Assembly: GCA_902781325.1 (NCBI GenBank)
Contig: CACZJD010000007.1
Span: 1-52,357 of the forward strand
Length of the DNA: 52,357 bases
Origin: an uncultured Lachnospiraceae bacterium
GTDB lineage: Bacteria; Bacillota; Clostridia; Lachnospirales; Lachnospiraceae
Reading direction: 5' to 3'
In this document: positions 16,301 through 22,985 of the stretch, piece by piece
How positions within the stretch are numbered: the stretch's first letter is position 1
How the letters are laid out: every line of letters begins with the position of its first letter
Notes under the pieces: generated by a model
What the model was told of the DNA's origin: nothing
Databases searched by the model: none
Seen by the model: the letters and a program-made list of their open reading frames with translations, nothing else
Made by a program: the position numbers and the translations under genes

Positions 16301-17618
16301 GCATGATGCCGTCGGGATCGAAGTAGTAAGTCTTGCCGTCAATTGTTCTGAAACCGGTTACACGGTATCCGTTCTCATCAAAATAGTATGTCTCGCCATC
16401 GATCTTCTGGAACTGACCCGCGCTGTAAGAGCCATCCTTATTGCGGTATTTGACTCCGCCGGAGGTCTCGATGAACTTGGCAACATATGCATACCTTTCC
16501 GGCAGAGTTGTGGCGGAATCGTCAGAAGAAACAGTTGCCGCGGTGCTCTTCATGCTCGCTGTGATGACGTAGTCCAAAGCGTTGTTAAACTGATAGTTTA
16601 CGGTATTGATGACCTGTCCCGAACTGTCTTTGATCTGGATGTTCACGGAATTCATATTTCTCTCGCCGGCAACACTGATATGACCGGCCTTGACGGAGAA
16701 GGTGAGCATTCCGTTGTATCTGGTGCTGTATATATTGCAGGTGTTTTTGAGATTATTTATCGCGGTCTGAACCCAGCTGCCGCCGAAAGAGGAGGGGCTG
16801 TCACCCACCCAGTTATAGTAAGCAAAGGAAGGATTCACTTTTTTGAGAAAAGCTGCAGAATTACTGGTGTTTCCGCCGTGATGGTTGAGTTTGAAGATGT
16901 CAGCTGAGATATTGATCCCGCTGCTGACGATCTGGCTCTCGGTCTGCGTCTCGATATCTCCGCAGTTGAGATAGGATACCGTGCCGGAAGTGACCTTGGC
17001 CACGAGGGAATTGTTGTTAATGTAACTGGCATCGTAAGTACCGCTGCTGTAACTGCATCCCCAAAGAATATTAATGTTGGCATTGCCAACTGTAAAAGAA
17101 GACCCTTTCTTGAGATAAACGATCTGAGTTCCCGTATCATTGGCTGCGGTTACAATATTGTTATATCCGTCGAGAAAGCTCTTGCAGTAACTGCTGGATT
17201 GAGCTCCTTTTTTAAGATAGGCAGGGTCAGGCAGATATACCTTGCTCACATTGAACCTGCTGTCGTAAAGGATCGACGGGATCTGGTCCATGTGGTCGTA
17301 ATGATAGTGGGAGAGATAGATGTCGAAGGTATAGAAATGATGGTCATCGAGATAGTTCATCAAAGTGTCGTAATTATCTTTGATATAGGTGTCCATCAGA
17401 AGATTCTTTCCGCCGCTGGAGATCATCGTTGAGTCGCCCCAGTTGCCTGAATCTCCGAAATCGATCGGGGTGATCTGCATATTACCGCTGGCCGCGCGGG
17501 CCGGAATGGACGGAGCAGCAGCGCTGAAAGCCATGAGAGCTGCCAAAAGGAGTGTGAAGAGAGAACGTGCGGCTTTAAGAATGATATGCCTGCTCTCTGA
17601 GATTATATGTCTGTTCAT
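13392..17618 (-). CDS. secreted multidomain surface protein: metallo-beta-lactamase fold, choline-binding-type repeats and NlpC/P60 domain
   Basis: A 1408-residue exported protein. The signal peptide covers residues 1-43 (hydrophobic core 20-35, cleavage after ARA). Residues about 47-320 form a ComEC-type metallo-beta-lactamase domain: HYHYDH (H104, H106, D108, H109), NCGD (D221) and LNHHGG (H246/H247). From about 395 onward there are about 35 aromatic repeats of roughly 20 residues (pattern GW-xxIDGKxYYFDxxGxM), the choline/glucan-binding type, in blocks joined by Ser/Thr/Gly linkers. Residues about 1130-1260 are an NlpC/P60 cysteine peptidase (DCSWF with C1172; NSHVMIY with H1234; ASPGDI). 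Six more repeats end the protein. Metallo-beta-lactamase plus choline-binding repeats recalls pneumococcal phosphorylcholine esterase Pce; the added peptidase does not. Monocistronic; terminator at 13353. Confidence 0.9.
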   Translation of the reverse strand: MNRHIISESRHIILKAARSLFTLLLAALMAFSAAAPSIPARAASGNMQITPIDFGDSGNWGDSTMISSGGKNLLMDTYIKDNYDTLMNYLDDHHFYTFDIYLSHYHYDHMDQIPSILYDSRFNVSKVYLPDPAYLKKGAQSSSYCKSFLDGYNNIVTAANDTGTQIVYLKKGSSFTVGNANINILWGCSYSSGTYDASYINNNSLVAKVTSGTVSYLNCGDIETQTESQIVSSGINISADIFKLNHHGGNTSNSAAFLKKVNPSFAYYNWVGDSPSSFGGSWVQTAINNLKNTCNIYSTRYNGMLTFSVKAGHISVAGERNMNSVNIQIKDSSGQVINTVNYQFNNALDYVITASMKSTAATVSSDDSATTLPERYAYVAKFIETSGGVKYRNKDGSYSAGQFQKIDGETYYFDENGYRVTGFRTIDGKTYYFDPDGIMLLRWKRINGKKYLFDPVDGHMHTGWEWVSEKNAWYYLSPQTGYLLEGWLDYKGKKYYLAPIDFYAVTGWQKLDGKWYFFDKTNADMKTGWLTDNGKTYYLGTDGVMVTGTHNIDGRTYTFSASGALSGQAPAGSTGTSSTGTSSAASSAGTSSGSSVVSNETKWVKVDGCWKYLLNGKYLTDCFYKISGYTYCFDENGNMLLGFNDVKGKTYYFDGSGKMLLGWQKLDGKWYFFDKTNGAMKTEWLTDGSRTYYLGTDGVMVTGTQTIDGKTYTFGAGGSLIGEAQTGSSGTSSSGSSVVSNETKWVKIDGYWKYLLSGKYLTDCFYKIGGYTYCFDENGNMLLGFNEVDGKTYYFDGSGKMLLGWQKLDGRWYFFDKTNGAMKTEWLTDGDRTYYLGTDGVMVTGTQTIGGKTYIFSASGALSGQAPAGSSGTSSAETSSGTSAASNVTKWEKVDGYWKYLLNGKYLTGCFRKINGKTYCFDENGNMLIGFHEVNGKTYYFDASGMMLIGWKRIDDRKYYFDPIDGHMHTGWEWVSENSAWYYLSPETGYLLEGWLDYNGKKYYLTPGDYYAGTGWQMIDGKWYFFDRKNADMKTGWLTIDSYTFYLGTDGVMVTGTQTIDGKTYTFRSGGSLIGEAPSQVSTGSSDSGTVSAASWSYDIYTTSGRTNSWDNASDSDMPLDYSTKRNTAFVNNMIAYATYFVDKIDYASSVTGDDPTGLRSKRLRVGGKTDCSWFVYHVLHKFGLVGDEFIHSYEWGNDPDTYPGGVNIGTDVSKASPGDIICTGRGTSGSNSHVMIYIGGGKVVECAAGYGVIISGAPSTARQIVHFTCLPVCTSAPFKSASTGTWFSSNGTWKFKVGESFLTNCFQNIDGEMYYFDKDGVCATGWKTIDGKKYYFAAGCQMYLRWKRIDGEKYYFDPLSGYMHTGWEWVPEKDAWYYLDPDTGATVTGTRTIDGKTYTFGSDGAMQ
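14955..15818 (-). repeat. two near-identical tandem ~430-bp coding repeats
   Basis: Within the surface-protein gene the block starting TKWVKVDG occurs at 15818-15393 and again at 15392-14955 (periods about 426 and 438 nt). Each encodes six aromatic repeats plus a Ser-rich linker and is nearly identical at DNA level. A third, diverged block starts at 14954. Such repeats can expand or contract by recombination or be misassembled. Confidence 0.85.
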
Positions 17619-17775
17619 AGTTACCCCTGTCTGCCCGCACCGGATGGCGGGACGGATTTTCTGATACTTTATACTTGTGGCAGAATAAGGATAACATATA
17701 ATTACAGAAATGTTAAGAAAAAATTAAAAAAATATTCTATTTTATACCGAAATATATCACGCTAGTAACAAAAAA

Positions 17776-18192
17776 CTAAATATACTTGCGGATCAGAATG
17801 CCTGCAGCATACATTATGAAGCCTGCCAGGAGAAGAAAACATCCCGCATTCATCAAGACCTGCTGATAAACGGAGGAATTGCCCGCGATCTCAAAGATTC
17901 CGCGAAGAAGGCTGCTTACAGTAACCGCCGCCGCTCCGGTGTTCCAAAGCAGGGAGGAGATGAGACTGGGGCCCGGCAGAGCCCGGATCATCAGGATAAG
18001 TCCACAGGGAATGACACAAAGGACCAAAGGCCAGGCGAACAGAAAAGTCATATAGGGGGAGCGCACGCCATGTGAGAAAAGATCATAAATAAGAAAAAAG
18101 ACCAGACAGAATCCGGAGCAGGATGACGAGATCAGGAAAACTCTGCGCAGTTCTTCAATGTTTTTATCACTTACTAATATAGACAATATCAC
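17776..18192 (-). CDS. small four-helix membrane protein, unknown function
   Basis: About 138 residues if the GTG at 18192 is used; AAAGGA lies just upstream on the minus strand. It would overlap the 3' end of the phosphodiester glycosidase gene by 26 nt, arguing for coupling. Four hydrophobic segments are visible (starting FLISSSCSGFCLVFF, MTFLFAWPLVLCVI, SLLWNTGAAAVTVSSLL and VLMNAGCFLLLAGFI), and the C-terminus is basic (ILIRKYI). I do not recognise the family. A TTG at 18186 is an alternative start. The 157 bp between this gene and the surface-protein gene are AT-rich with no other gene. Confidence 0.65.
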   Translation of the reverse strand: MILSILVSDKNIEELRRVFLISSSCSGFCLVFFLIYDLFSHGVRSPYMTFLFAWPLVLCVIPCGLILMIRALPGPSLISSLLWNTGAAAVTVSSLLRGIFEIAGNSSVYQQVLMNAGCFLLLAGFIMYAAGILIRKYI

Positions 18193-19192
18193 TGATTTTC
18201 CTTTCCGCAATCGTGTCGCCGAATGTAGTCGGTTTATTGAGAACCCTGCCGTTGAACCACATGGTCGAGGAGCCTCCGCCGTCAAGATTATATGCTGTTT
18301 CACAGCCGAGGTCTTTCATCAGACCTGCGAGTTCAAGAAGAGAGAGACCGACACTCTCATCGGTTCGTCCGTCAGAGACAACAAACAGAAAATGGAGAGG
18401 GGAGATCACACCGAAGGCAGTCCTGGGATTGGTGACCTGGGCTCTTTTGACTTCTTCCCCTTTCTCTACACAGATCTCGCCGTCGATCACAAGGCCGGGA
18501 CCGAAAGAGAAGATGTCCTCGGCGCCTTTTTCCCAGAGTTCCTCAGCAGTCACGTCTGTTTCCCTCACGATGCCTACAGAACCGTCTTCATAAAAGACGA
18601 GATCCTCCTGCTGCGGATCCTTAGCCGGCACTGAGCGGTAGAGATAGCCGTTGCGCAGGACATAACCGGTGTCCCTGAATCCATAGTAGTCTCCGTTGAT
18701 CGCGAGGATGGCATCGTTCTGCTCCGCGATCGTTGAAGTCCTGTCTGTCAGATTGCGGCCGAAAGCGCCTTCTGCAAGCGCGGTTCCAAGGTAAGAGGGA
18801 TCCCGCAGGGTGATATCCGCGACATACACGTCGGTGTAAAGCGTTCTCATGTAACGGATCTCAATAGAAACTTCGCCGTTATTATAGGAAGTATCTGTGA
18901 TGACCGGATTGGTCAACAACCTCATGCGTTCTTCTTCCTCTTCATCAGTCTCTGTAAGATGATCCGAAGGATCCACGACTTCCCCGCCGGACATTTCCTC
19001 AGAGGATGATTCCGCGAAGAATTCCTCCGCCGCTATGATATCTCTTGGGATGATAAAGGCGTCGAGCAGCGTAAAGATACTCCAAAGCAGGATCAGTACA
19101 AATGATATTGCATACCATCTGCGGGCGAACCGTTTCCTGAATGAATTGGATGTTTTATTTGTTTTTTGTGATTCTGGTATTGTTTTCTTCAT
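18167..19192 (-). CDS. membrane-anchored phosphodiester glycosidase (NAGPA domain)
   Basis: A 341-residue type II membrane protein: a basic N-terminus, one membrane segment (residues about 26-48, WYAISFVLILLWSIF), an acidic stalk, and an extracellular phosphodiester-glycosidase domain (residues about 95-341). Family hallmarks are AINGDYYGFRDTG, NPRTAFGV, VVSDGRTDESVGLSLLEL and the C-terminal YNLDGGGSSTMWFNG. The domain is named after the enzyme that uncovers mannose 6-phosphate; bacterial members act on surface or spore glycopolymers, and the substrate here is unknown. Its 3' end overlaps the small membrane-protein gene. A minus-strand TATAAT (19247-19242) lies about 50 nt upstream. Confidence 0.88.
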   Translation of the reverse strand: MKKTIPESQKTNKTSNSFRKRFARRWYAISFVLILLWSIFTLLDAFIIPRDIIAAEEFFAESSSEEMSGGEVVDPSDHLTETDEEEEERMRLLTNPVITDTSYNNGEVSIEIRYMRTLYTDVYVADITLRDPSYLGTALAEGAFGRNLTDRTSTIAEQNDAILAINGDYYGFRDTGYVLRNGYLYRSVPAKDPQQEDLVFYEDGSVGIVRETDVTAEELWEKGAEDIFSFGPGLVIDGEICVEKGEEVKRAQVTNPRTAFGVISPLHFLFVVSDGRTDESVGLSLLELAGLMKDLGCETAYNLDGGGSSTMWFNGRVLNKPTTFGDTIAERKISDIVYISK

Positions 19193-19241
19193 AATTTAAT
19201 ATCGGCAGGTTACCACTGATTATGTGATTTCCAGGACTTTT

Positions 19242-19247
19242 ATTATA
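19242..19247 (-). promoter_or_regulatory. candidate -10 box for the phosphodiester glycosidase unit
   Basis: TATAAT on the minus strand in the 155-bp AT-rich region between divergent genes; no convincing -35. Confidence 0.4.
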
Positions 19248-19319
19248 ACGCTTTTGGTCATAAAGAAAATCAAAATAAAGTGACATTTTTGTGAAGTCCT
19301 TTATTATGGAGAATTCTTT

Positions 19320-19328
19320 TGCTATAAT
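19320..19328 (+). promoter_or_regulatory. extended -10 promoter of the penicillin-binding protein gene
   Basis: TGCTATAAT, a full extended -10, 44 nt upstream of the chosen ATG; -35 region AT-rich without a consensus. Confidence 0.6.
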
Positions 19329-19371
19329 ACAGAGATGAATTTGCATCTTGGAAAGGAATAGGTTCATATAT

Positions 19372-21882
19372 ATGAATTTTGGACGGAGAGGAATTCGCAG
19401 CAGGCAGGACTATCTTGCATCAAAGAGCAGAAAGAGGATGAAGAAGATCATCCTTGGTGTTTCCCAGCTTTTGCTGGTAGGCGTGATCGGGCTCTGTGTT
19501 ACCGGAGCAAGCCTAGCAGCCGGCGTTTTCCGCGGCGTGATCGACAGCGCGCCTAATCAGACAGTCATTGATGTAAGCCCTAAGGGATTCTCATCCTTTG
19601 TGTATGATTCACAGAATAACGAGGTCGCAAAGCTCGTTTCCGCGGATTCCAACCGAATTCCGGTGTCAGGAGACATGATCACAGACTCGCTGGCTCACGC
19701 GTTTGTGGCGATCGAGGATGAGCGCTTTTATGAGCACAAGGGCATCGACGCCCCAGGTATTCTGCGTGCTGCTGTGATCGGAGTGACCTCGGGCAATTTT
19801 TCCGAAGGCGCCAGTACGATCACCCAGCAGCTGATCAAGAATAATGTCTTTACGGAATGGACAAACGAGACAAGTGTCGAGAGGATCAAGAGAAAACTGC
19901 AGGAACAGTATCTTGCGATCGAACTGGAGAAGAGCATGAGCAAGGACACGATCCTGCTCAATTATCTCAATACGATCAACCTCGGTCACGGCACTCTCGG
20001 CGTGGAAGCCGCGTCTCAGCGCTATTTTGACAAGTCATGCAACGAGTTGTCGGTGTCAGAATGCGCGGTACTCGCGAGTATCCCCCAGAACCCTACGCAG
20101 TTTGACCCTGTCATTTATCCCGAACAGAACGCGCAGAGAAGAGAAGTCGTTCTTCAGTACATGCTCAATCAGGGATATCTGAGCCAGGAAGAGTACGAAT
20201 CGGCGATGGCGGATGATGTGTATTCCCGTATTCAGGAAGTGAATATTGAAAAGCAGGTGGAGGACAACAGGATCAACTCCTATTTCGTCGACGCGCTCCA
20301 GAACCAGATCCTTAAGGATCTTCAGGAAGATGCGGGCAAGACGGAGGAAGAGGCCTATTCACTGCTTTACAGCGGCGGTCTCAAGATCTATTCGACCCTC
20401 GATCCCGAGATCCAGAGCATCTGTGATGAGGAATGCAGTGAGGATTCAGGCAATTTCCCGGAAAATGTCAAGTATATGCTCAGTTACAGACTCTCAGTGA
20501 TCAACGAGGACGGCACCACATCCAACTATGACAGCAACAGCCTTGCCAACTGGCTGATTGAGCAGGAATGGGACGCCGACCTGATGTACAGTTCGAAAGA
20601 TGACGCCTACAGCGACATTGAAGACTTCCGATATTCGGTCATGTCCAATCCGGATACCCAGAAGTATACGGAGAGCATCAACCTGGCTCCTCAGCCCGAG
20701 ATCTCTTTGACAATCGAAGATCAGTATACCGGCCATGTGCTGGCGATGGTAGGAGGACGCGGTGATAAGGAAGCGAACAGAACGCTCAACAGAGCGACTG
20801 ATACGCTCCGTCAGCCGGGATCCACTTTCAAGGTCATTACAACATATGCGCCTGCTCTGGAAACAGGAGAGTTCACACTTGCCTCTTCCGAGGAAGATGA
20901 GCCCTTCGAGTATGACAGCGGTGTCCCGGTGAGAAACTGGTACAAAGGATATAAAGGGCTGTCAACTCTCAGAGAAGGTATTGTGCAGTCTATGAATATC
21001 GTCACTGTTAAGGTCCTTACCAAACTGGGTCCCAGAGTCGGCTATGATTTTGCGCAGCAGTTCGGCATTTCAACACTGGTCGACGGAGTTGATATTAACG
21101 GCAGTACCTATACGGATGTCAACCAGACTCTTGCGCTTGGCGGTATTACATATGGTGTTAAGAACATTGAGCTGAATGCGGCCTATGCCACGATCGCAAA
21201 CGGCGGATATTATATAGAACCCAAGATGTATACACAGGTCTATGACCATGAAGGAAACCTTCTCTTAGACAGTGCGAATACCGCGGCTCAGAGGCGTGTT
21301 CTCAAGGAGAGGACAGCATGGCTGCTCACTTCCGCTATGGAGGATGTAATATCATCGGGTACCGGAAGAAGCGCTGACTTCTCATCCACCATGACAGCAG
21401 GCAAGACCGGAACGACATCAGATGAAAACGATGTATGGTTCTGCGGCTATACCCCCAGCTATACAGCTACAGTCTGGGTGGGCTATGACAATAACGAAGA
21501 TTTGACAACATCTGAGGAGCAGGGCCTCGCAAAATATATTTGGAAGCAGGTCATGCAGGAACTTCCGGGCAATCAGGAGTGGCAGGACTTTGAACGTCCC
21601 GACGGGATCGTACAAAGAACGGTATGCAAGGTTTCCGGCCAGCTTCCTCTCAGCGGGGTATGCCCTTCAGTCAGGGAATTTTTTGACGAAGACTCCTACT
21701 TTGATGATGAGTACTGCGATTACCACTATGAGGAGTACCTCGAGATGAAGCGCAGAGAGGAAGAGGAGCGCAGAAAGGCGGAAGAGGAAGCCAAGAAGGC
21801 GGAAGAAGAGGCTGCCAAGAAAGCGGCGGAAGAGGCTGCTAAGAATGCGGGCCAGACTCCCGAAACTCCTCCCACTCAGTAA
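19372..21882 (+). CDS. class A penicillin-binding protein (bifunctional transglycosylase/transpeptidase, PBP1A family)
   Basis: An 836-residue peptidoglycan synthase. It has a basic cytoplasmic tail and a membrane anchor (residues about 24-47), then glycosyltransferase 51 motifs: EDERFYEHKG (catalytic E115), GASTITQQL, and ELEKSMSKDTILLNYLN followed by the EAASQRYF segment. The transpeptidase has STFK (S484, K487), SMN (540-542) and KTGTT (K678). The C-terminal tail (about 790-836) is a Glu/Lys/Ala-rich coiled-coil-like extension ending in a Thr/Pro stretch. ATG 19372 is preferred over TTG 19348. It is divergent from the phosphodiester glycosidase, making a small cell-envelope neighbourhood. 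Confidence 0.95.
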   Translation: MNFGRRGIRSRQDYLASKSRKRMKKIILGVSQLLLVGVIGLCVTGASLAAGVFRGVIDSAPNQTVIDVSPKGFSSFVYDSQNNEVAKLVSADSNRIPVSGDMITDSLAHAFVAIEDERFYEHKGIDAPGILRAAVIGVTSGNFSEGASTITQQLIKNNVFTEWTNETSVERIKRKLQEQYLAIELEKSMSKDTILLNYLNTINLGHGTLGVEAASQRYFDKSCNELSVSECAVLASIPQNPTQFDPVIYPEQNAQRREVVLQYMLNQGYLSQEEYESAMADDVYSRIQEVNIEKQVEDNRINSYFVDALQNQILKDLQEDAGKTEEEAYSLLYSGGLKIYSTLDPEIQSICDEECSEDSGNFPENVKYMLSYRLSVINEDGTTSNYDSNSLANWLIEQEWDADLMYSSKDDAYSDIEDFRYSVMSNPDTQKYTESINLAPQPEISLTIEDQYTGHVLAMVGGRGDKEANRTLNRATDTLRQPGSTFKVITTYAPALETGEFTLASSEEDEPFEYDSGVPVRNWYKGYKGLSTLREGIVQSMNIVTVKVLTKLGPRVGYDFAQQFGISTLVDGVDINGSTYTDVNQTLALGGITYGVKNIELNAAYATIANGGYYIEPKMYTQVYDHEGNLLLDSANTAAQRRVLKERTAWLLTSAMEDVISSGTGRSADFSSTMTAGKTGTTSDENDVWFCGYTPSYTATVWVGYDNNEDLTTSEEQGLAKYIWKQVMQELPGNQEWQDFERPDGIVQRTVCKVSGQLPLSGVCPSVREFFDEDSYFDDEYCDYHYEEYLEMKRREEEERRKAEEEAKKAEEEAAKKAAEEAAKNAGQTPETPPTQ

Positions 21883-21898
21883 AACCTTTTAATTTTGT

Positions 21899-21927
21899 TT
21901 GACAAGCAAGTATCGCTGTGCTATTAT
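21899..21927 (+). promoter_or_regulatory. sigma-A promoter of tRNA-Thr
   Basis: TTGACA (21899-21904), a 17-bp spacer and TATTAT (21922-21927), 28 nt before the tRNA. Confidence 0.85.
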
Positions 21928-21954
21928 ACATATGTTGTCGCCAAGACAACATAA

Positions 21955-22027
21955 GCTGGCATAGCACAGTCGGTAGTGCGTCGCATTGGTAGTGCGGAGG
22001 TCACGAGTTCGATTCTCGTTGCCAGCT
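21955..22027 (+). tRNA. tRNA-Thr (anticodon GGT)
   Basis: Complete cloverleaf: acceptor GCTGGCA/TGCCAGC, D stem GCAC/GTGC, anticodon stem TCGCA/TGCGG around TTGGTAG (anticodon GGT), T arm ACGAG-TTCGATT-CTCGT. Discriminator T; no encoded CCA. Confidence 0.94.
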
Positions 22028-22034
22028 TTTTTCT

Positions 22035-22073
22035 AACCCGAAAGCGTTAATATGCAGCGCTTTCGGGTTTTTT
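22035..22073 (+). terminator. intrinsic terminator after tRNA-Thr
   Basis: A 12-bp stem AACCCGAAAGCG / CGCTTTCGGGTT with an 11-nt loop, followed by a T-run. Confidence 0.88.
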
Positions 22074-22102
22074 CGCAGATGGTCATTTTTGCGGAGGTCA
22101 GT

Positions 22103-22753
22103 ATGGCTGCACAGAAGGAATATCTGACAGTAGGGAGTACCGGAAAGGGAGAATATTCGGAGAAGAAATCCCGTTTTCTCGGAGAGATCCATCCTGTTAC
22201 TTCGGAAGAAGAAGCAGCTGCAGTCGTGGCGCAGGCCAGAAAGCGTTATTATGACGCAAGGCATCACTGCTACGCCTGGATTCTCGGGGAAGACGGCTCT
22301 GTCAAAAAAGCGTCGGACGACGGAGAGCCCTCCGGCACTGCAGGCGTCCCGATACTGAAGGTATTAGATGGCGCAGGGATCAGAAATGCCGTGGCTGTAG
22401 TGACACGCTATTTTGGCGGAACACTTCTGGGAACCGGAGGCCTCGTGCGATCTTATACACAAGCGGCCCAGGCTGCCCTTAAAGACGCGCGGATCGTGCG
22501 CATGTGTCAGTGCAGTATCATCGGTGTTGAGATCGATTACAGCCTCTTGGACAAAACACTGTATTACCTGAGGCAGCAGGGAATCGATCCCTACGACCAG
22601 GTTTATACTGATAAGGTTTCATTTATGCTCACGATCAGGGAAGATATGGCGGATCAGATCTGCAGCGGCCTTACAGCGCTCTCCGGTGCCTCAGCGCAGA
22701 TCATTACCGTTGATGAGGGCTTTTTCCCTCTTGAAGCCGGCGGGGCTGATTGA
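22103..22753 (+). CDS. YigZ/IMPACT family protein
   Basis: A 216-residue protein with the UPF0029/IMPACT N-terminal domain and a C-terminal DUF1949-type domain. Signatures are KKSRFLGEI, DDGEPSGTAGVPIL and TRYFGGTLLGTGGLVRSYTQAA. The molecular role is not established; eukaryotic IMPACT regulates Gcn2, and bacterial members have been linked to translation and proline dipeptide metabolism. ATG 22103 is chosen because GGAGG sits 5 nt upstream; an ATG at 22052 lies inside the preceding terminator and is unlikely. Confidence 0.88.
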   Translation: MAAQKEYLTVGSTGKGEYSEKKSRFLGEIHPVTSEEEAAAVVAQARKRYYDARHHCYAWILGEDGSVKKASDDGEPSGTAGVPILKVLDGAGIRNAVAVVTRYFGGTLLGTGGLVRSYTQAAQAALKDARIVRMCQCSIIGVEIDYSLLDKTLYYLRQQGIDPYDQVYTDKVSFMLTIREDMADQICSGLTALSGASAQIITVDEGFFPLEAGGAD

Positions 22754-22778
22754 CAAAGGAATTCAGAGAGACTAAACT
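22750..22778 (+). promoter_or_regulatory. candidate promoter for mgtE
   Basis: TTGACA (22750-22755, overlapping the yigZ stop), a 17-bp spacer and TAAACT (22773-22778). It would give a leader of about 160 nt before mgtE. I could not recognise an M-box riboswitch in that leader. Confidence 0.5.
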
Positions 22779-22856
22779 GAACACGACCGAAGCGGATAGT
22801 AAAAGAAACTGTTGATTTTTTCTTTGAAGTCCATGTCAGGAGAGGAGGTGGTTTTT

Positions 22857-22985
22857 GTGGATAGAAGTACATATAGTTCCGGTACAGATAATCCCCTTCC
22901 ACGAACGCGGAAAAACAGAGATCACCTGATTGACGGAGGACTGATATGGAAGATAAAAAAACAGAAGAATACGGAAAACTGCTGA
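22857..22985 (+). CDS. possible leader ORF overlapping the mgtE start
   Basis: A 42-codon GTG-start ORF preceded by a very strong GAGGAGGTG site (22842-22850, 6 nt spacing). The product would be basic and hydrophilic, with two prolines flanking a leucine near codons 13-15. It runs through the mgtE ribosome-binding site and start codon (22946) and stops 40 nt into mgtE in another frame. In-frame ATG 22833 is an alternative start. This position suits a translated leader that controls mgtE, but codon use alone does not prove that it is made. Confidence 0.35.
   Translation: MDRSTYSSGTDNPLPRTRKNRDHLIDGGLIWKIKKQKNTENC

Noticed and set aside
14400..16450. CRISPR-like or satellite repeats
   Set aside because: The periodicity is coding (aromatic 20-residue repeats) in a continuous reading frame; no spacer-repeat pattern.
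21955..22027. tRNA-Thr as an attachment site of an integrated element
   Set aside because: No integrase gene and no direct repeat of the tRNA 3' end nearby; flanking genes are housekeeping.
22779..22945. M-box magnesium riboswitch before mgtE
   Set aside because: Length would allow it, but I could not find the conserved M-box core; a covariance-model scan would settle it.
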